Positions 1 through 8,388 of a DNA stretch of 51,493 bases are shown in pieces. The stretch covers positions 1 through 51,493 of the forward strand of contig ONNR01000025.1 in the NCBI GenBank assembly GCA_900319235.1, read 5' to 3'. Positions within the stretch are counted from its first letter, which is position 1. Each line of letters starts with the position of its first letter. The stretch is from an uncultured Prevotellaceae bacterium. Its GTDB lineage: Bacteria; Bacteroidota; Bacteroidia; Bacteroidales; UBA3663. Position numbers and translations under genes: made by a program. Below the pieces are notes generated by a model, which saw nothing but the letters and a program-made list of their open reading frames with translations, was not told the DNA's origin and ran no database searches.

Positions 1-95
1 TCGCATTCGCAGAAGTCTTCCAACGAATCGTACTGGTCGCGAAGTTTCATATTTACCATGCTATACAGCATGTCGTTATCTTTGGGAATATACAT
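1..95 (-). CDS. DUF4250-type small protein (partial, cut by window edge)
   Basis: The minus-strand reading from the ATG at 95-93 gives MYIPKDNDMLYSMVNMKLRD and continues QYDSLEDFCEC to the window edge. The pattern IPKD..ML.S.VN.KLRD.Y.SL...C matches what I remember of the DUF4250 family, small proteins of about 60 residues without a known function. The C-terminal half lies outside the window. It is 68 bp downstream of the MBL hydrolase stop on the same strand, so it may be the last gene of that transcription unit. The family call rests on about 31 residues. Confidence 0.7.
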   Translation of the reverse strand, partial: MYIPKDNDMLYSMVNMKLRDQYDSLEDFCEC

Positions 96-163
96 TATTT
101 AATTAACAATTAATAATTAACAGTTACAAATAACAATTAATAATTAACAATTTAAAGTAACCA
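96..163. repeat. AT-rich intergenic direct repeat
   Basis: This 68-bp gap is almost pure A/T. It contains an 18-bp direct repeat, AACAATTAATAATTAACA, at about 105-122 and again at 132-149. I see no promoter or terminator. Such TTAAC/ATTAAT strings resemble the AT-rich element in front of the reverse transcriptase at 49891-49984. Confidence 0.6.
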
Positions 164-844
164 TTAATAGAAAAGGTAAGGATTATAATTGGCCTCTGTC
201 TCGATGGTTGTCATGGGGCCATGACCAGGATATACCTTGGTGGGAGCAGGAAGCGTCATAAGTTTTTCTTCGATGCTTTTGACTAACAACGGACCATTTC
301 CACCCATAGCTTGTCCGAAATCGGTTCGTCCGATGGAACAATAGAACAGAACATCGCCACTAAACAGCATATTATCATCGGGGAAATAATAGCAAAGACC
401 GTGATGACTATGACCTGGACAATCGATAACCTTGATAGGGTGTTTTTTTACGTCATCAGCAGCCTCAAACGGGAAAGAGAGGGTATCACCTTCAATGAGA
501 TTATTAGTGATAGGCGAATATTGAACCTCGGCATCGACGCCAAAGAATCGGTTTTGTATCTGAATCGGCGGCAAATGATTCTGGTCCTCCATCGAACCAT
601 AGACAGGAAGTCCTGGATAAGCCTTGGTCAGATAACCCGTACCCAGCACATGATCGGAATGATTATGAGTGATGAGCACGGCATCGGGCGTCAGTTGGTT
701 GAACTGAAGAAAATGGTGAACTCTTCCCCACTCCCACTCTGTGCACATACCAGGATCGACGACAAGACATCTTCGAGACGTTTCGTCCCAAATCACGTAG
801 CATTGTTCCTGAAAAGGATTGCATTGAAAGGTTTCGACTTTCAT
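164..844 (-). CDS. MBL-fold metallo-hydrolase (glyoxalase II-like)
   Basis: This 226-residue protein belongs to the metallo-beta-lactamase superfamily. The zinc motif H-x-H-x-D-H is seen as HNHSDH at residues 60-65. Further metal ligands are expected in PGHSHHG near residue 145, GDVLF near 163 and YPGHGP near 206. The length and motif order fit the small hydroxyacylglutathione-hydrolase-like group, but the substrate cannot be inferred from sequence. There is no signal peptide, so it should be cytoplasmic. Its ATG overlaps the rsmG stop in an ATGA arrangement (844-841), indicating translational coupling with rsmG. Confidence 0.88.
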   Translation of the reverse strand: MKVETFQCNPFQEQCYVIWDETSRRCLVVDPGMCTEWEWGRVHHFLQFNQLTPDAVLITHNHSDHVLGTGYLTKAYPGLPVYGSMEDQNHLPPIQIQNRFFGVDAEVQYSPITNNLIEGDTLSFPFEAADDVKKHPIKVIDCPGHSHHGLCYYFPDDNMLFSGDVLFYCSIGRTDFGQAMGGNGPLLVKSIEEKLMTLPAPTKVYPGHGPMTTIETEANYNPYLFY

Positions 845-1482
845 TTCTTGCTTGGATTAATGGTTTTAATGGGAGTATAGGTGATATTCTTCGTTTCGAA
901 GAACTCTTCCGTGAAATAGGTCGAGATGGGGATGACAATCGTTCCAGCGCATTGACGAGGTTTCAGTTCCTCGGCAAGGTCACCACCTTTCAAGGTAATC
1001 AAGGCCTTTGTGGTACAACGACGCACCAATTTTACCAGGTCGGGAAGAACCATCACAGCACGCGACACGGAATAATCGAACGTATCCTTGATTTCCTCGA
1101 TGCCAGCATGGCGGAACTCCACATTCGTCAAGCCAATGGCATTCGCCACTTCCTGAGCCACACGAACCTTCTTGCCGATACGATCGACCAAAAGGAAATG
1201 ACAATCGGGATAACGGATGGCCAAAGGAATGCCGGGGAATCCTCCTCCACATCCAACATCGACAATACGGGTTCCTGCTGGCCAGAGCTGATGTTCGTCC
1301 ACATACTTTGCCATGGCCAAGGAATGCTGCACGTGATGTTCGTAGAGGTTGTCGATATCCTTGCGACTAATCACATTGATCTTGGCATTCCACTCTTCAT
1401 AAAGAGATTGGAGCATACCAAATTGCGAGACTTGTACTTCAGTCAGGTCGGGAAAATATCTCAGGAAATCAAGTTGAGCCAT
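841..1482 (-). CDS. rsmG: 16S rRNA (guanine-527-N7)-methyltransferase RsmG (GidB)
   Basis: RsmG methylates G527 of 16S rRNA using S-adenosylmethionine. The Rossmann-type SAM-binding motif is visible as VDVGCGGGFPGIPLA, followed by the acidic loop LLVDRIGKKV. The family-typical NVISRKDIDNLYEHHVQHSL lies before it. Length is normal at 213 residues. A TTG at 1488 is in frame, but I choose the ATG at 1482, six bases after the upstream lipoprotein stop, which gives the usual start with a short N-terminal helix. It overlaps the MBL gene by four bases. Housekeeping, cytoplasmic. Confidence 0.95.
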   Translation of the reverse strand: MAQLDFLRYFPDLTEVQVSQFGMLQSLYEEWNAKINVISRKDIDNLYEHHVQHSLAMAKYVDEHQLWPAGTRIVDVGCGGGFPGIPLAIRYPDCHFLLVDRIGKKVRVAQEVANAIGLTNVEFRHAGIEEIKDTFDYSVSRAVMVLPDLVKLVRRCTTKALITLKGGDLAEELKPRQCAGTIVIPISTYFTEEFFETKNITYTPIKTINPSKK

Positions 1483-1488
1483 TAGCAA

Positions 1489-2361
1489 TTAACTTTGACT
1501 AACAAAATTGTTGGCAAGAGTCTTTAAAGATGAATCGTCCATCAGGAAAGGAAGGATCTCATCCCAGGAAAGGGTAATCTGAACGACACCCACACTATAG
1601 GGGGCAATCTCGTAGGGATCGTATGTCCAGGTGATACCTTCTTCATTCACGTAGAAATTGTCGGTGGCGACTATTTCGTTGGGAGCGGTGAACTGTCCTT
1701 TTTCGGCAAGTTCATCGATGGTCGTGTAACCATTTTGTGTCATCAGTTTATTACGCAAAGCAGCGTGAAGGTCGGGCAAGGTAGCATCATTGAAGACATT
1801 GGCAATGGAAAGTTGCTGCAAGGTATTGAGGTCAAAAACGCCATTGTCAACAGTCTTGTTGCCATGAGCGCCACCCGTGTAACTATCGGCAACCACTTGG
1901 TAGCTTATGATACCGTCGGCATTGTAAAGGACATCTCCTACAACATTCTCTTCATAATTCATCCATGTCGAAGCAGCTTCCGTTTCTGCCAGATCACTTT
2001 CATGCTGACCTATTGCATCATGTCCTTCGCTTAAATACTGCATGACATAGGAACGCACATAGGCATTTACCATCGATTCGACCGAACCGTTGGCATCAGC
2101 TTCGAAAGAACCATCCTTGGGAAGAATTGAGATGAAGCTTTCGACCGCTTGCAAGGTTTCAAGCGGTGTCTTTGCTACTGGTTTTGCCATCTTGATGACA
2201 AGGTGGCAGTGAGGTTTTTCGTAAGAATGGAAAAGAGGACAAATCGTATCGACAGTGAGTGTGTCGAAATCAACATGCTCAACCGTTGGTGCCTTACGTT
2301 CGCAAGACACCATACTGCCAAGCAGAAGAATGCCGAGAATAGCTGTAAAAAAGCCTTTCAT
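1489..2361 (-). CDS. DUF3298/RsiV-like lipoprotein
   Basis: This is a 290-residue lipoprotein. The N-terminus has a short hydrophobic stretch ending in the lipobox GSMVSC (Cys at about residue 20). The C-terminal half contains DSYTGGAHGNKTVD and FDLNTLQQLSIANVF, typical of the DUF4163/DUF3298 pair found in RsiV-like proteins, which in some relatives bind lysozyme or act as periplasmic sensors. No anti-sigma segment is seen here, so the role is unknown. It is the first gene of the minus-strand unit leading into rsmG and has its own promoter at 2387-2394. Confidence 0.8.
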   Translation of the reverse strand: MKGFFTAILGILLLGSMVSCERKAPTVEHVDFDTLTVDTICPLFHSYEKPHCHLVIKMAKPVAKTPLETLQAVESFISILPKDGSFEADANGSVESMVNAYVRSYVMQYLSEGHDAIGQHESDLAETEAASTWMNYEENVVGDVLYNADGIISYQVVADSYTGGAHGNKTVDNGVFDLNTLQQLSIANVFNDATLPDLHAALRNKLMTQNGYTTIDELAEKGQFTAPNEIVATDNFYVNEEGITWTYDPYEIAPYSVGVVQITLSWDEILPFLMDDSSLKTLANNFVSQS

Positions 2362-2386
2362 TATTTAATTAAATATAAAATCGATG

Positions 2387-2394
2387 CAAAGATA
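2387..2394 (-). promoter_or_regulatory. Bacteroidetes-type -7 element for the DUF3298 lipoprotein
   Basis: On the minus strand the sequence reads TATCTTTG followed by CATCG, the Bacteroidetes -7 consensus TAnnTTTG. It lies 26 bases before the ATG. It is arranged back to back with the plus-strand box at 2418-2425. No clear -33 TTG was identified. Confidence 0.6.
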
Positions 2395-2417
2395 TATCTT
2401 TTTTCCGAAAAATACAC

Positions 2418-2425
2418 TATCTTTG
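2418..2425 (+). promoter_or_regulatory. Bacteroidetes-type -7 element for the TPR gene
   Basis: TATCTTTG then CACCG is a good TAnnTTTG -7 box, 21 bases before the ATG at 2446. The 5' leader would therefore be very short. It is divergent to the minus-strand promoter 24 bp away. Confidence 0.65.
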
Positions 2426-2445
2426 CACCGAAAAATTGAAATTTC

Positions 2446-3279
2446 ATGAAGAAAAGTATATTTTTTTTAGTTATCATTGCAATTTGTGCATTAGATTGTT
2501 CAATTTCTTCGGCGCAGAACTATGACGAACTGATAACAAGGAGTTTTGATTATCTGGATGCCGATAGTCTGCCTGAGGCAGAAGAGGCACTTCGTGAGGC
2601 TCTTCGCATAGAACCCGGTAACCCTGGAAATGGGATGCTTCTTCTCAATCTTGGAACAATTCAACGACGTCAAGGCAAACTGAAAGAGGCAGAAGAGTCA
2701 TACACCATCGGTCTTGCCTTCCTTCCGAACAACCTCACATTGCTCAACAGTCGTGCACAACTCTTTGCCGAGATGGAGAAATATCCAGAGGCCATCAACG
2801 ACTATACCGAAGTAATCTATCACGAACCCGAGAATGAGGATGCCTACTATGAAAGGGCTCTTTGCAAACTAATGAACCAGGATACTCTTGGAGCCAGACT
2901 TGACCTCGAACAAATCGACCGATTCAATCCGAACAGCGCAAAATCACGCCTTGGAATGGCTTACGTCTACAAGGCTCAACAAATGTGGCGCGAGGCTTCG
3001 GAACTTTACGATGCGCTGATCGAGCGGAATCCAAGAAATGCCAGTCTGCTGCGCGAACGAGCCGAGGTTTTCTATTTCTCCAATCGTATGGGAGCAGCTT
3101 TGGATGACGTAAACAAGAGTATTGATTTTGATCCTCGCGACCCTTACAGTTACCTGTTGAGGGCACAAATCAGATATGCAAAAGGCGACAGGGAGTTTGC
3201 ACGAAGAGACCTAAATCAGGCACTCGAATTAGGCCTCAATAAGGAAGAAGTAAGAGATTTGATAGAAAAACTAAAATAA
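2446..3279 (+). CDS. Secreted tetratricopeptide repeat protein
   Basis: This is a 277-residue exported protein. A signal peptide covers about residues 1-24 and ends ...SISSAQ. The rest is built of about seven tetratricopeptide repeats, for example GMLLLNLGTIQRRQGKLKEA and EDAYYERALCKLMNQDTLGA. TPR arrays are protein-protein interaction scaffolds; the partner is not indicated. It is followed by a separate promoter for the next gene, so it is probably transcribed alone. Final residues (EEVRDLIEKLK) form a charged capping helix. Confidence 0.85.
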   Translation: MKKSIFFLVIIAICALDCSISSAQNYDELITRSFDYLDADSLPEAEEALREALRIEPGNPGNGMLLLNLGTIQRRQGKLKEAEESYTIGLAFLPNNLTLLNSRAQLFAEMEKYPEAINDYTEVIYHEPENEDAYYERALCKLMNQDTLGARLDLEQIDRFNPNSAKSRLGMAYVYKAQQMWREASELYDALIERNPRNASLLRERAEVFYFSNRMGAALDDVNKSIDFDPRDPYSYLLRAQIRYAKGDREFARRDLNQALELGLNKEEVRDLIEKLK

Positions 3280-3301
3280 TTTTTCATTTTTTCGATTATT
3301 T

Positions 3302-3334
3302 TTGTTCATCGTATTAAAATTTTTACTATCTTTG
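3302..3334 (+). promoter_or_regulatory. Promoter for the SPOR gene-recJ-recQ unit
   Basis: TTG at 3302-3304 and TATCTTTG at 3327-3334 are separated by 22 bp, matching the Bacteroidetes sigma-ABfr pattern. The start codon follows 17 bases downstream. No other promoter is evident before recJ or recQ. Confidence 0.7.
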
Positions 3335-3351
3335 CCGCGTAATTTGTACTT

Positions 3352-4509
3352 ATGGCAATGCGCACTTTTTCATCATATATAGAATACCTTCTCATGACCC
3401 GACACTACTGCTATGTGCCGGGACGTGGTGCTTATATGCTGGTCGATGAGCCATCATCGCTGGCCAATACCCCCCGCATCGGCTACGATAGCCAGGTTCT
3501 GCATACTATTTCAGCCCCTCATCGTATTGTCCGATTCAGTCCTCTCCTATCACATGACGATGGCATGCTTGCCAGCCTCCTGATGGAAGCCGAAGGAATG
3601 ACCTTCGACGAGGCTTGTCATTACATTGAGCGTCAGGCACCTTTGCTGGCCGAAGATTTCCTGCAGTCGGCAACTGTTCATATCGACTTCGAAAACTATG
3701 GGTTCGAGCATCTGAATGTCGAGACCTGGGCCGATATGGAGGCACGTCTGGCAAGGATTCAGACTGAGGCTGAGAAGAAGGCTGGTGTTGCAACCATTGG
3801 AAATACCAAGCGCGACGATATCATTGAGATTCCGAAATATTGGCTCAAACGTGCTGCTGTTGCTGCGCTTATCGGTGTCTTCTTCTTCACCAATTTTATC
3901 GGTTTGAACCACGGCACCACACAAATGGCGAGCGTCATCGATATGAATGCCATTCAAAGGAACAGTATCATTCATCAGACTTGGGACGAAGAGGATGAAC
4001 TCTTCGATCTTGCTTCACAGGAAGCCCTTTCTGAAAAGGACAATGCGCTGATAGAATCGGCCATCGCTGATGCTGTGGCTGAATCCAGCGTACGTCATCC
4101 CGAGATGGTTGCCACTGTACCCGTTTCGCCAGTAGATATCCAAGAGGATCCCTTTGAGGAAGTAGCTGAAGGTACAACTTATTTCATCGTAGGCTTCTGC
4201 ACTTGGACCGAGAGTTATGCCAATGATGTTCTCAACCGTTACAAGAGTTACGGTTACAAGAACGCTGGTATCCTCGTCACCAAGGATCTCTATCGTGTCT
4301 TTGTCGATAAATTTGCCGACAAGGACGAGGCTCGTGCCTACCTTTTCGACGTCCGTAAGGAGAATGACAAGCTCAAGAAGACTTGGTTGCTGCCATTCGA
4401 AAACAACGGATCTCTTTCTCCGTATATTATAAAAAATATATATAATGACAACCAATTATCAATGGAATTGTCGCACCCTCACCAACGAACAGAAAGAGAT
4501 CAAGGATGA
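3352..4509 (+). CDS. Single-pass membrane protein with HU-CCDC81-like N-terminus and SPOR domain
   Basis: This is a 385-residue protein with no signal peptide. Residues 1 to about 125 resemble the prokaryotic CCDC81-type HU domain pair (FSSYIEYLLMTRHYCYVPGRG... and DDGMLASLLMEAEGMTFDEA), a family proposed to link DNA or peptidoglycan-associated structures. A transmembrane helix lies at about residues 165-183 (RAAVAALIGVFFFTNFIG). The C-terminus, from about residue 276 (TYFIVGFCTWTESYANDVLN), looks like a SPOR domain, which binds denuded septal peptidoglycan. The cytoplasmic N-terminus and periplasmic SPOR domain suggest a role in cell-envelope or division organisation. Its end overlaps recJ by 65 bp. 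Confidence 0.75.
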   Translation: MAMRTFSSYIEYLLMTRHYCYVPGRGAYMLVDEPSSLANTPRIGYDSQVLHTISAPHRIVRFSPLLSHDDGMLASLLMEAEGMTFDEACHYIERQAPLLAEDFLQSATVHIDFENYGFEHLNVETWADMEARLARIQTEAEKKAGVATIGNTKRDDIIEIPKYWLKRAAVAALIGVFFFTNFIGLNHGTTQMASVIDMNAIQRNSIIHQTWDEEDELFDLASQEALSEKDNALIESAIADAVAESSVRHPEMVATVPVSPVDIQEDPFEEVAEGTTYFIVGFCTWTESYANDVLNRYKSYGYKNAGILVTKDLYRVFVDKFADKDEARAYLFDVRKENDKLKKTWLLPFENNGSLSPYIIKNIYNDNQLSMELSHPHQRTERDQG

Positions 4510-6268
4510 ATTAATTGCTGAACTCAACCTCAATCCAATCGTCGCCACTCTGCTCGTTCAGCGTGGTGTGACAACGGTCGAAGAAGCCCATCGCTTCTTT
4601 CGTCCGCAATTGTCTACAGGACTGCATGACCCATTTCTGATGAAGGATATGGACAAGGCAGTGGCCCGTCTGAACGAAGCAATAGGACGCAAGGAACGTA
4701 TCCTAATCTATGGCGACTATGATGTCGATGGCACCAGCTCGGTGGCATTGGTCTATCGATTCTTACGCGGTATATATTCTTCGTTGGATTACTATATCCC
4801 AGACCGTTACGACGACGGATATGGTATCTCGGAGAAGGGTGTGGATTACGCCTACAGCATAGGTGTAAAACTGATTATTACACTCGATTGCGGCATCAAG
4901 GCAATCAACATGGTGCGCTACGCCAAAGAGAAGGGCATCGACTTCATCATCTGCGATCATCATAAACCGGATGACGAATTGCCTGAGGCTGTAGCCATAC
5001 TCGATCCCAAACGTTTAGACGACGAATATCCCTACCCCCACCTCTCGGCTTGTGGTGTAGGCTTTAAGTTCATGCAGGCCTTTGCTCGCAACAACGGCAT
5101 GAATGAGCTGGGTATGCTTTATCCGCTACTCGACCTTTGCGCCATCAGCATCGCTACGGACATTGTCCCGATTACCGGTGAGAACCGTGTGCTCTCGTAC
5201 AATGGTTTGCGTCGAATGAACGACAATCCCTGCAACGGCTTGAAGGCCATCATCGAACTATGCGGCCTCAAGGACAAGAAGGAACTGACCAATTCGGACA
5301 TCGTCTTCAAGATTGGTCCGCGCATCAATGCCTCGGGTCGAATGATGAACGGCAAGGAGGCCGTCGATCTGCTTGTTGCCCGTGATCTCGCTACTGCCCA
5401 CGAATGTGCCGAACGCATTTCGGAATACAACGAGACGCGCAAGGAACTTGACAAGCGAGTCACCGAGGAGGCCATCCAGATGGTTGACAAGATGGATATC
5501 AAGGACAAAAAGTCCATCCTCGTCTATAATTCCTCTTGGCACAAGGGTGTGATTGGAATCGTTGCCAGTCGATTGACAGAGCATTATTATCGTCCAGCCA
5601 TTGTGCTCACTTCCGCTTTGGGCTTTGCCAGCGGTTCTGCACGTTCCATCCAAGGTTTCGACGTATATTCTGCCATCAATTCCTGTCGTGACATCATCGA
5701 GAACTTTGGCGGACACACCTATGCTGCCGGTCTGACCTTGAAGGAAGAAAAGATACCGGAATTGACTGAACGTATTGAACGTTGGGTAGAAGAACATATC
5801 ACCGATGTGCAGCAGCGTCAGCATCTCGACATCGATATGGAAGTGAAGTTCAACGATGTAACTCCCCGCCTCTACAAGTCACTTCGTGTCCTTTCTCCCT
5901 ATGGACCTGGCAACCAGAAACCGATGTTTGTGGTTCGTCGCATCAAGGATCAGGGTCGAAGCCGCTTGGTCGGCAAGGAACAGGAACATATCCGCCTTGA
6001 ACTTATCGATCCCGTTACCAACTTTACCCACAACGGCATCGCCTTCAATCAGGCTTCGAAGTTCGAGTTGGTAAAAAGTGGCAAACCTTTCGACATTGTC
6101 TTCACCATCGAAGAAAATACCTTCAGCAAGAACAACATCCAACTGCTCGTCAAGGACATTCGTGAGAGCGAATCGAACAACATTGCAGCTGTCCTTTCAC
6201 TCCTTATCCGCAACACCAAGGACGACGCCGATGTGATTGGCGGAATGACTACAAATCCGGAAATGTAG
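4445..6268 (+). CDS. recJ: Single-stranded-DNA-specific exonuclease RecJ
   Basis: RecJ degrades single-stranded DNA 5' to 3' in recombination and mismatch repair. The DHH-family motifs are all present: YGDYDVDGTSS (motif I), LDCGIKA (motif II), CDHHKPDDELPEAVAILDPK (motif III), then GPRINASGRM, GVIGIVASRL and the DHHA1 motif FGGHTYAAGLTL. Length is 607 residues, normal for Bacteroidetes. The start inside the previous gene is supported by NYQWNCRTLTNEQ, which looks like the usual N-terminus of Bacteroidetes RecJ. recQ follows after six bases, so the two are co-transcribed. Confidence 0.95.
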   Translation: MTTNYQWNCRTLTNEQKEIKDELIAELNLNPIVATLLVQRGVTTVEEAHRFFRPQLSTGLHDPFLMKDMDKAVARLNEAIGRKERILIYGDYDVDGTSSVALVYRFLRGIYSSLDYYIPDRYDDGYGISEKGVDYAYSIGVKLIITLDCGIKAINMVRYAKEKGIDFIICDHHKPDDELPEAVAILDPKRLDDEYPYPHLSACGVGFKFMQAFARNNGMNELGMLYPLLDLCAISIATDIVPITGENRVLSYNGLRRMNDNPCNGLKAIIELCGLKDKKELTNSDIVFKIGPRINASGRMMNGKEAVDLLVARDLATAHECAERISEYNETRKELDKRVTEEAIQMVDKMDIKDKKSILVYNSSWHKGVIGIVASRLTEHYYRPAIVLTSALGFASGSARSIQGFDVYSAINSCRDIIENFGGHTYAAGLTLKEEKIPELTERIERWVEEHITDVQQRQHLDIDMEVKFNDVTPRLYKSLRVLSPYGPGNQKPMFVVRRIKDQGRSRLVGKEQEHIRLELIDPVTNFTHNGIAFNQASKFELVKSGKPFDIVFTIEENTFSKNNIQLLVKDIRESESNNIAAVLSLLIRNTKDDADVIGGMTTNPEM

Positions 6269-6274
6269 TTTTTC

Positions 6275-8251
6275 ATGATCAAAGATATTCTCAAGCAATA
6301 TTGGGGCTATGATGATTTCAGACCGTTACAGTCTGAAATCATCATGTCTGTATTAGAGGGTCATGATACTTTGGGATTGATGCCTACCGGCGGAGGAAAG
6401 AGCATTACGTTCCAAGTTCCGGCAATCGCTCTTGGCGGGTTGACACTTGTCGTCACTCCACTTATTTCGCTGATGAAGGACCAATGCGATCACCTTACCG
6501 AAAGAGGAATAAAGGCGGCAGCAGTATATATGGGAATGACGCAGCAGGAGATACTCGAGACGTTCGAAAGGGTAATCTCCGATGACTATCGTTTCCTGTA
6601 TATTTCTCCCGAAAGACTGGAAACTCGCCTCTTCCAAGCGAAACTCCAATATATGGATGTGCGTCTGCTGGTTGTCGATGAAGCACATTGCATCTCGCAA
6701 TGGGGATATGATTTCCGTCCGCCCTATCTCAAAATTGCCAATCTTCGAAAGCTGATATATGAGATCAGGGAACGAAACAAGGAGCCTTGGGTGTCGCTGA
6801 AACCTTATGCTGATCTTGCCTCTGAATCTTCGTACCATGTCCCTTGCCTGGCCCTCACAGCAACAGCTACCAAAGAGGTAATAGAAGACATTCAGGACAA
6901 GTTGCATTTCCGTCGGTCATCAAAAGTCTTGAAGACTTCCTTCGAACGACCAAACCTTACATATTCCGTAATTTATGCCGAAGACAAGCTGGGTAATCTT
7001 CGACGTATGCTTAGCGGAAAAGATGCTGGATGTTCGGCAATTATCTATCTGCGAAGCCGCATAAAGACAGCCGAAGTAGCAGAACATTTGAACGAACATG
7101 GAATACCTGCCGATTATTATCATGCGGGGTTAAGTTCGGATGTCAAGGTAAAGAAACAGGAGGCTTGGATGGCTGGCAATCCTTCGGTAATCGTAGCCAC
7201 CAATGCCTTTGGAATGGGTATCGACAAGGCGAATGTCCGCAAAGTGATTCATCTTGACCTTCCGCCATCTATCGAGGAGTATTTCCAGGAGGCGGGTCGT
7301 GCAGGACGTGACGGTTTGCCTGCCGAAGCCGTACTTATCGTTTCGGAATATGACAAGTACAAACTCCGCAAACACCTGGTCGAGGAATATCCCGAACGCG
7401 ATTTTATTCGTCACGTCTATGGCCGTCTTGCCTCGTTCTTCCAGATAGCCATTGCTGCCGGACTTTATAATATGTTCGAGTTCGACATCTTCCGGTTCTG
7501 CTCGGCCTATCATCTTTCGACGATACAGGTTCATTATGCCTTGAAATTGCTCGATCAGGCGGAATACATCAAATATATTGAAGAACCCGACCGTCATTCG
7601 CGACTGATGTTTGTCACTTCGCGCGAATCGTTATACCATCTGAACCAGTTCGACAACGAATGTCAGCGAATCATCCAAGCCGTGTTGCGCCTCTATACGG
7701 GACTATTTGCAGATTACGTATATATCTCTGAACAGCAAATTATGAACGTCACGGGTCTCGATCGGAATACTCTCTATGAAAAGTTGTTGCTCCTCTCCCG
7801 CTTCCATGTGCTGCATTATATTCCAGCGCGTCAAAAACCGGCAATCATCTATATGACGCCACGTCTGGAAGATGAAGAGGTCAAGATTCCACGCTCGGTC
7901 TATGAAGAACGCCGTGCACGTCAAGAGGGACGTATGGAGGCAATCATCAAATACGTCGATAACTACAAGGACTGTCGTTTGGTGCAGCTCCTGAATTATT
8001 TCGGAGAAGAGTTGGACCATCGCTGTGGAAAATGCGATGTCTGCCTTAGTGAAAATCTAAAAGGAAACATCCACGAAGAATATGACATGATTCGTCAACT
8101 CATCATTGACAAGTTGAAGGCAAATAAAACTATGCTTGTACAACAACTGTTGATGCAAATAGACATGAATCCCAAACACGTCGGCGATGTTCTTCATCAA
8201 ATGGTTGAAAATGAAGAACTGAAACTTTCACATGGGATGTTGTCTTTGTAG
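6275..8251 (+). CDS. recQ: RecQ-family ATP-dependent DNA helicase
   Basis: This is a superfamily 2 DNA helicase that unwinds 3' to 5' in recombination and fork repair. Motif 0 is FRPLQSEII (15-23), Walker A is MPTGGGKS (36-43), the DEAH box is VVDEAHCISQWGYDFRP, motif V/VI is ATNAFGMGIDKANVRKVIH and QEAGRAGRDG. A RecQ zinc-binding region is suggested by the CGKCDVC cluster near residue 592, which lies further downstream than in E. coli RecQ, so the C-terminal architecture differs from the classic RQC-HRDC form. At 658 residues it is longer than E. coli RecQ. It is the last gene of the plus-strand unit. Confidence 0.93.
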   Translation: MIKDILKQYWGYDDFRPLQSEIIMSVLEGHDTLGLMPTGGGKSITFQVPAIALGGLTLVVTPLISLMKDQCDHLTERGIKAAAVYMGMTQQEILETFERVISDDYRFLYISPERLETRLFQAKLQYMDVRLLVVDEAHCISQWGYDFRPPYLKIANLRKLIYEIRERNKEPWVSLKPYADLASESSYHVPCLALTATATKEVIEDIQDKLHFRRSSKVLKTSFERPNLTYSVIYAEDKLGNLRRMLSGKDAGCSAIIYLRSRIKTAEVAEHLNEHGIPADYYHAGLSSDVKVKKQEAWMAGNPSVIVATNAFGMGIDKANVRKVIHLDLPPSIEEYFQEAGRAGRDGLPAEAVLIVSEYDKYKLRKHLVEEYPERDFIRHVYGRLASFFQIAIAAGLYNMFEFDIFRFCSAYHLSTIQVHYALKLLDQAEYIKYIEEPDRHSRLMFVTSRESLYHLNQFDNECQRIIQAVLRLYTGLFADYVYISEQQIMNVTGLDRNTLYEKLLLLSRFHVLHYIPARQKPAIIYMTPRLEDEEVKIPRSVYEERRARQEGRMEAIIKYVDNYKDCRLVQLLNYFGEELDHRCGKCDVCLSENLKGNIHEEYDMIRQLIIDKLKANKTMLVQQLLMQIDMNPKHVGDVLHQMVENEELKLSHGMLSL

Positions 8252-8388
8252 GGATATTAAAGGATTTGAAGGTATTTTAAGGGATATTAAAGGACGTTAC
8301 ACTCGCCTTTACTCATTGGCTAAAATAACAAACGTCCTTTAATATCCCTTAATATCCTTAATTATCCCTTAATATCTCTTAGAGAAGA
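8252..8388. terminator. Bidirectional terminator in a decameric repeat region
   Basis: Between convergent recQ and the pullulanase gene, GGGATATTAAAGGACGTT at 8281-8298 is a perfect 18-bp inverted match to 8331-8348, with a 32-base loop. Imperfect pairing extends outward. The right arm continues into 10-bp repeats of the AATATCCCTT type (about 8341-8380). The position and symmetry suit a two-way transcription stop, although there is no long T-tract. Confidence 0.65.

Noticed and set aside
1483..1488. TTG start for rsmG
   Set aside because: An ATG two codons later fits the expected N-terminus better.
3352..4509. Frameshift merging the SPOR gene with recJ
   Set aside because: Both domains are complete in their own frames and recJ has a normal N-terminus, so an overlap explains the data.
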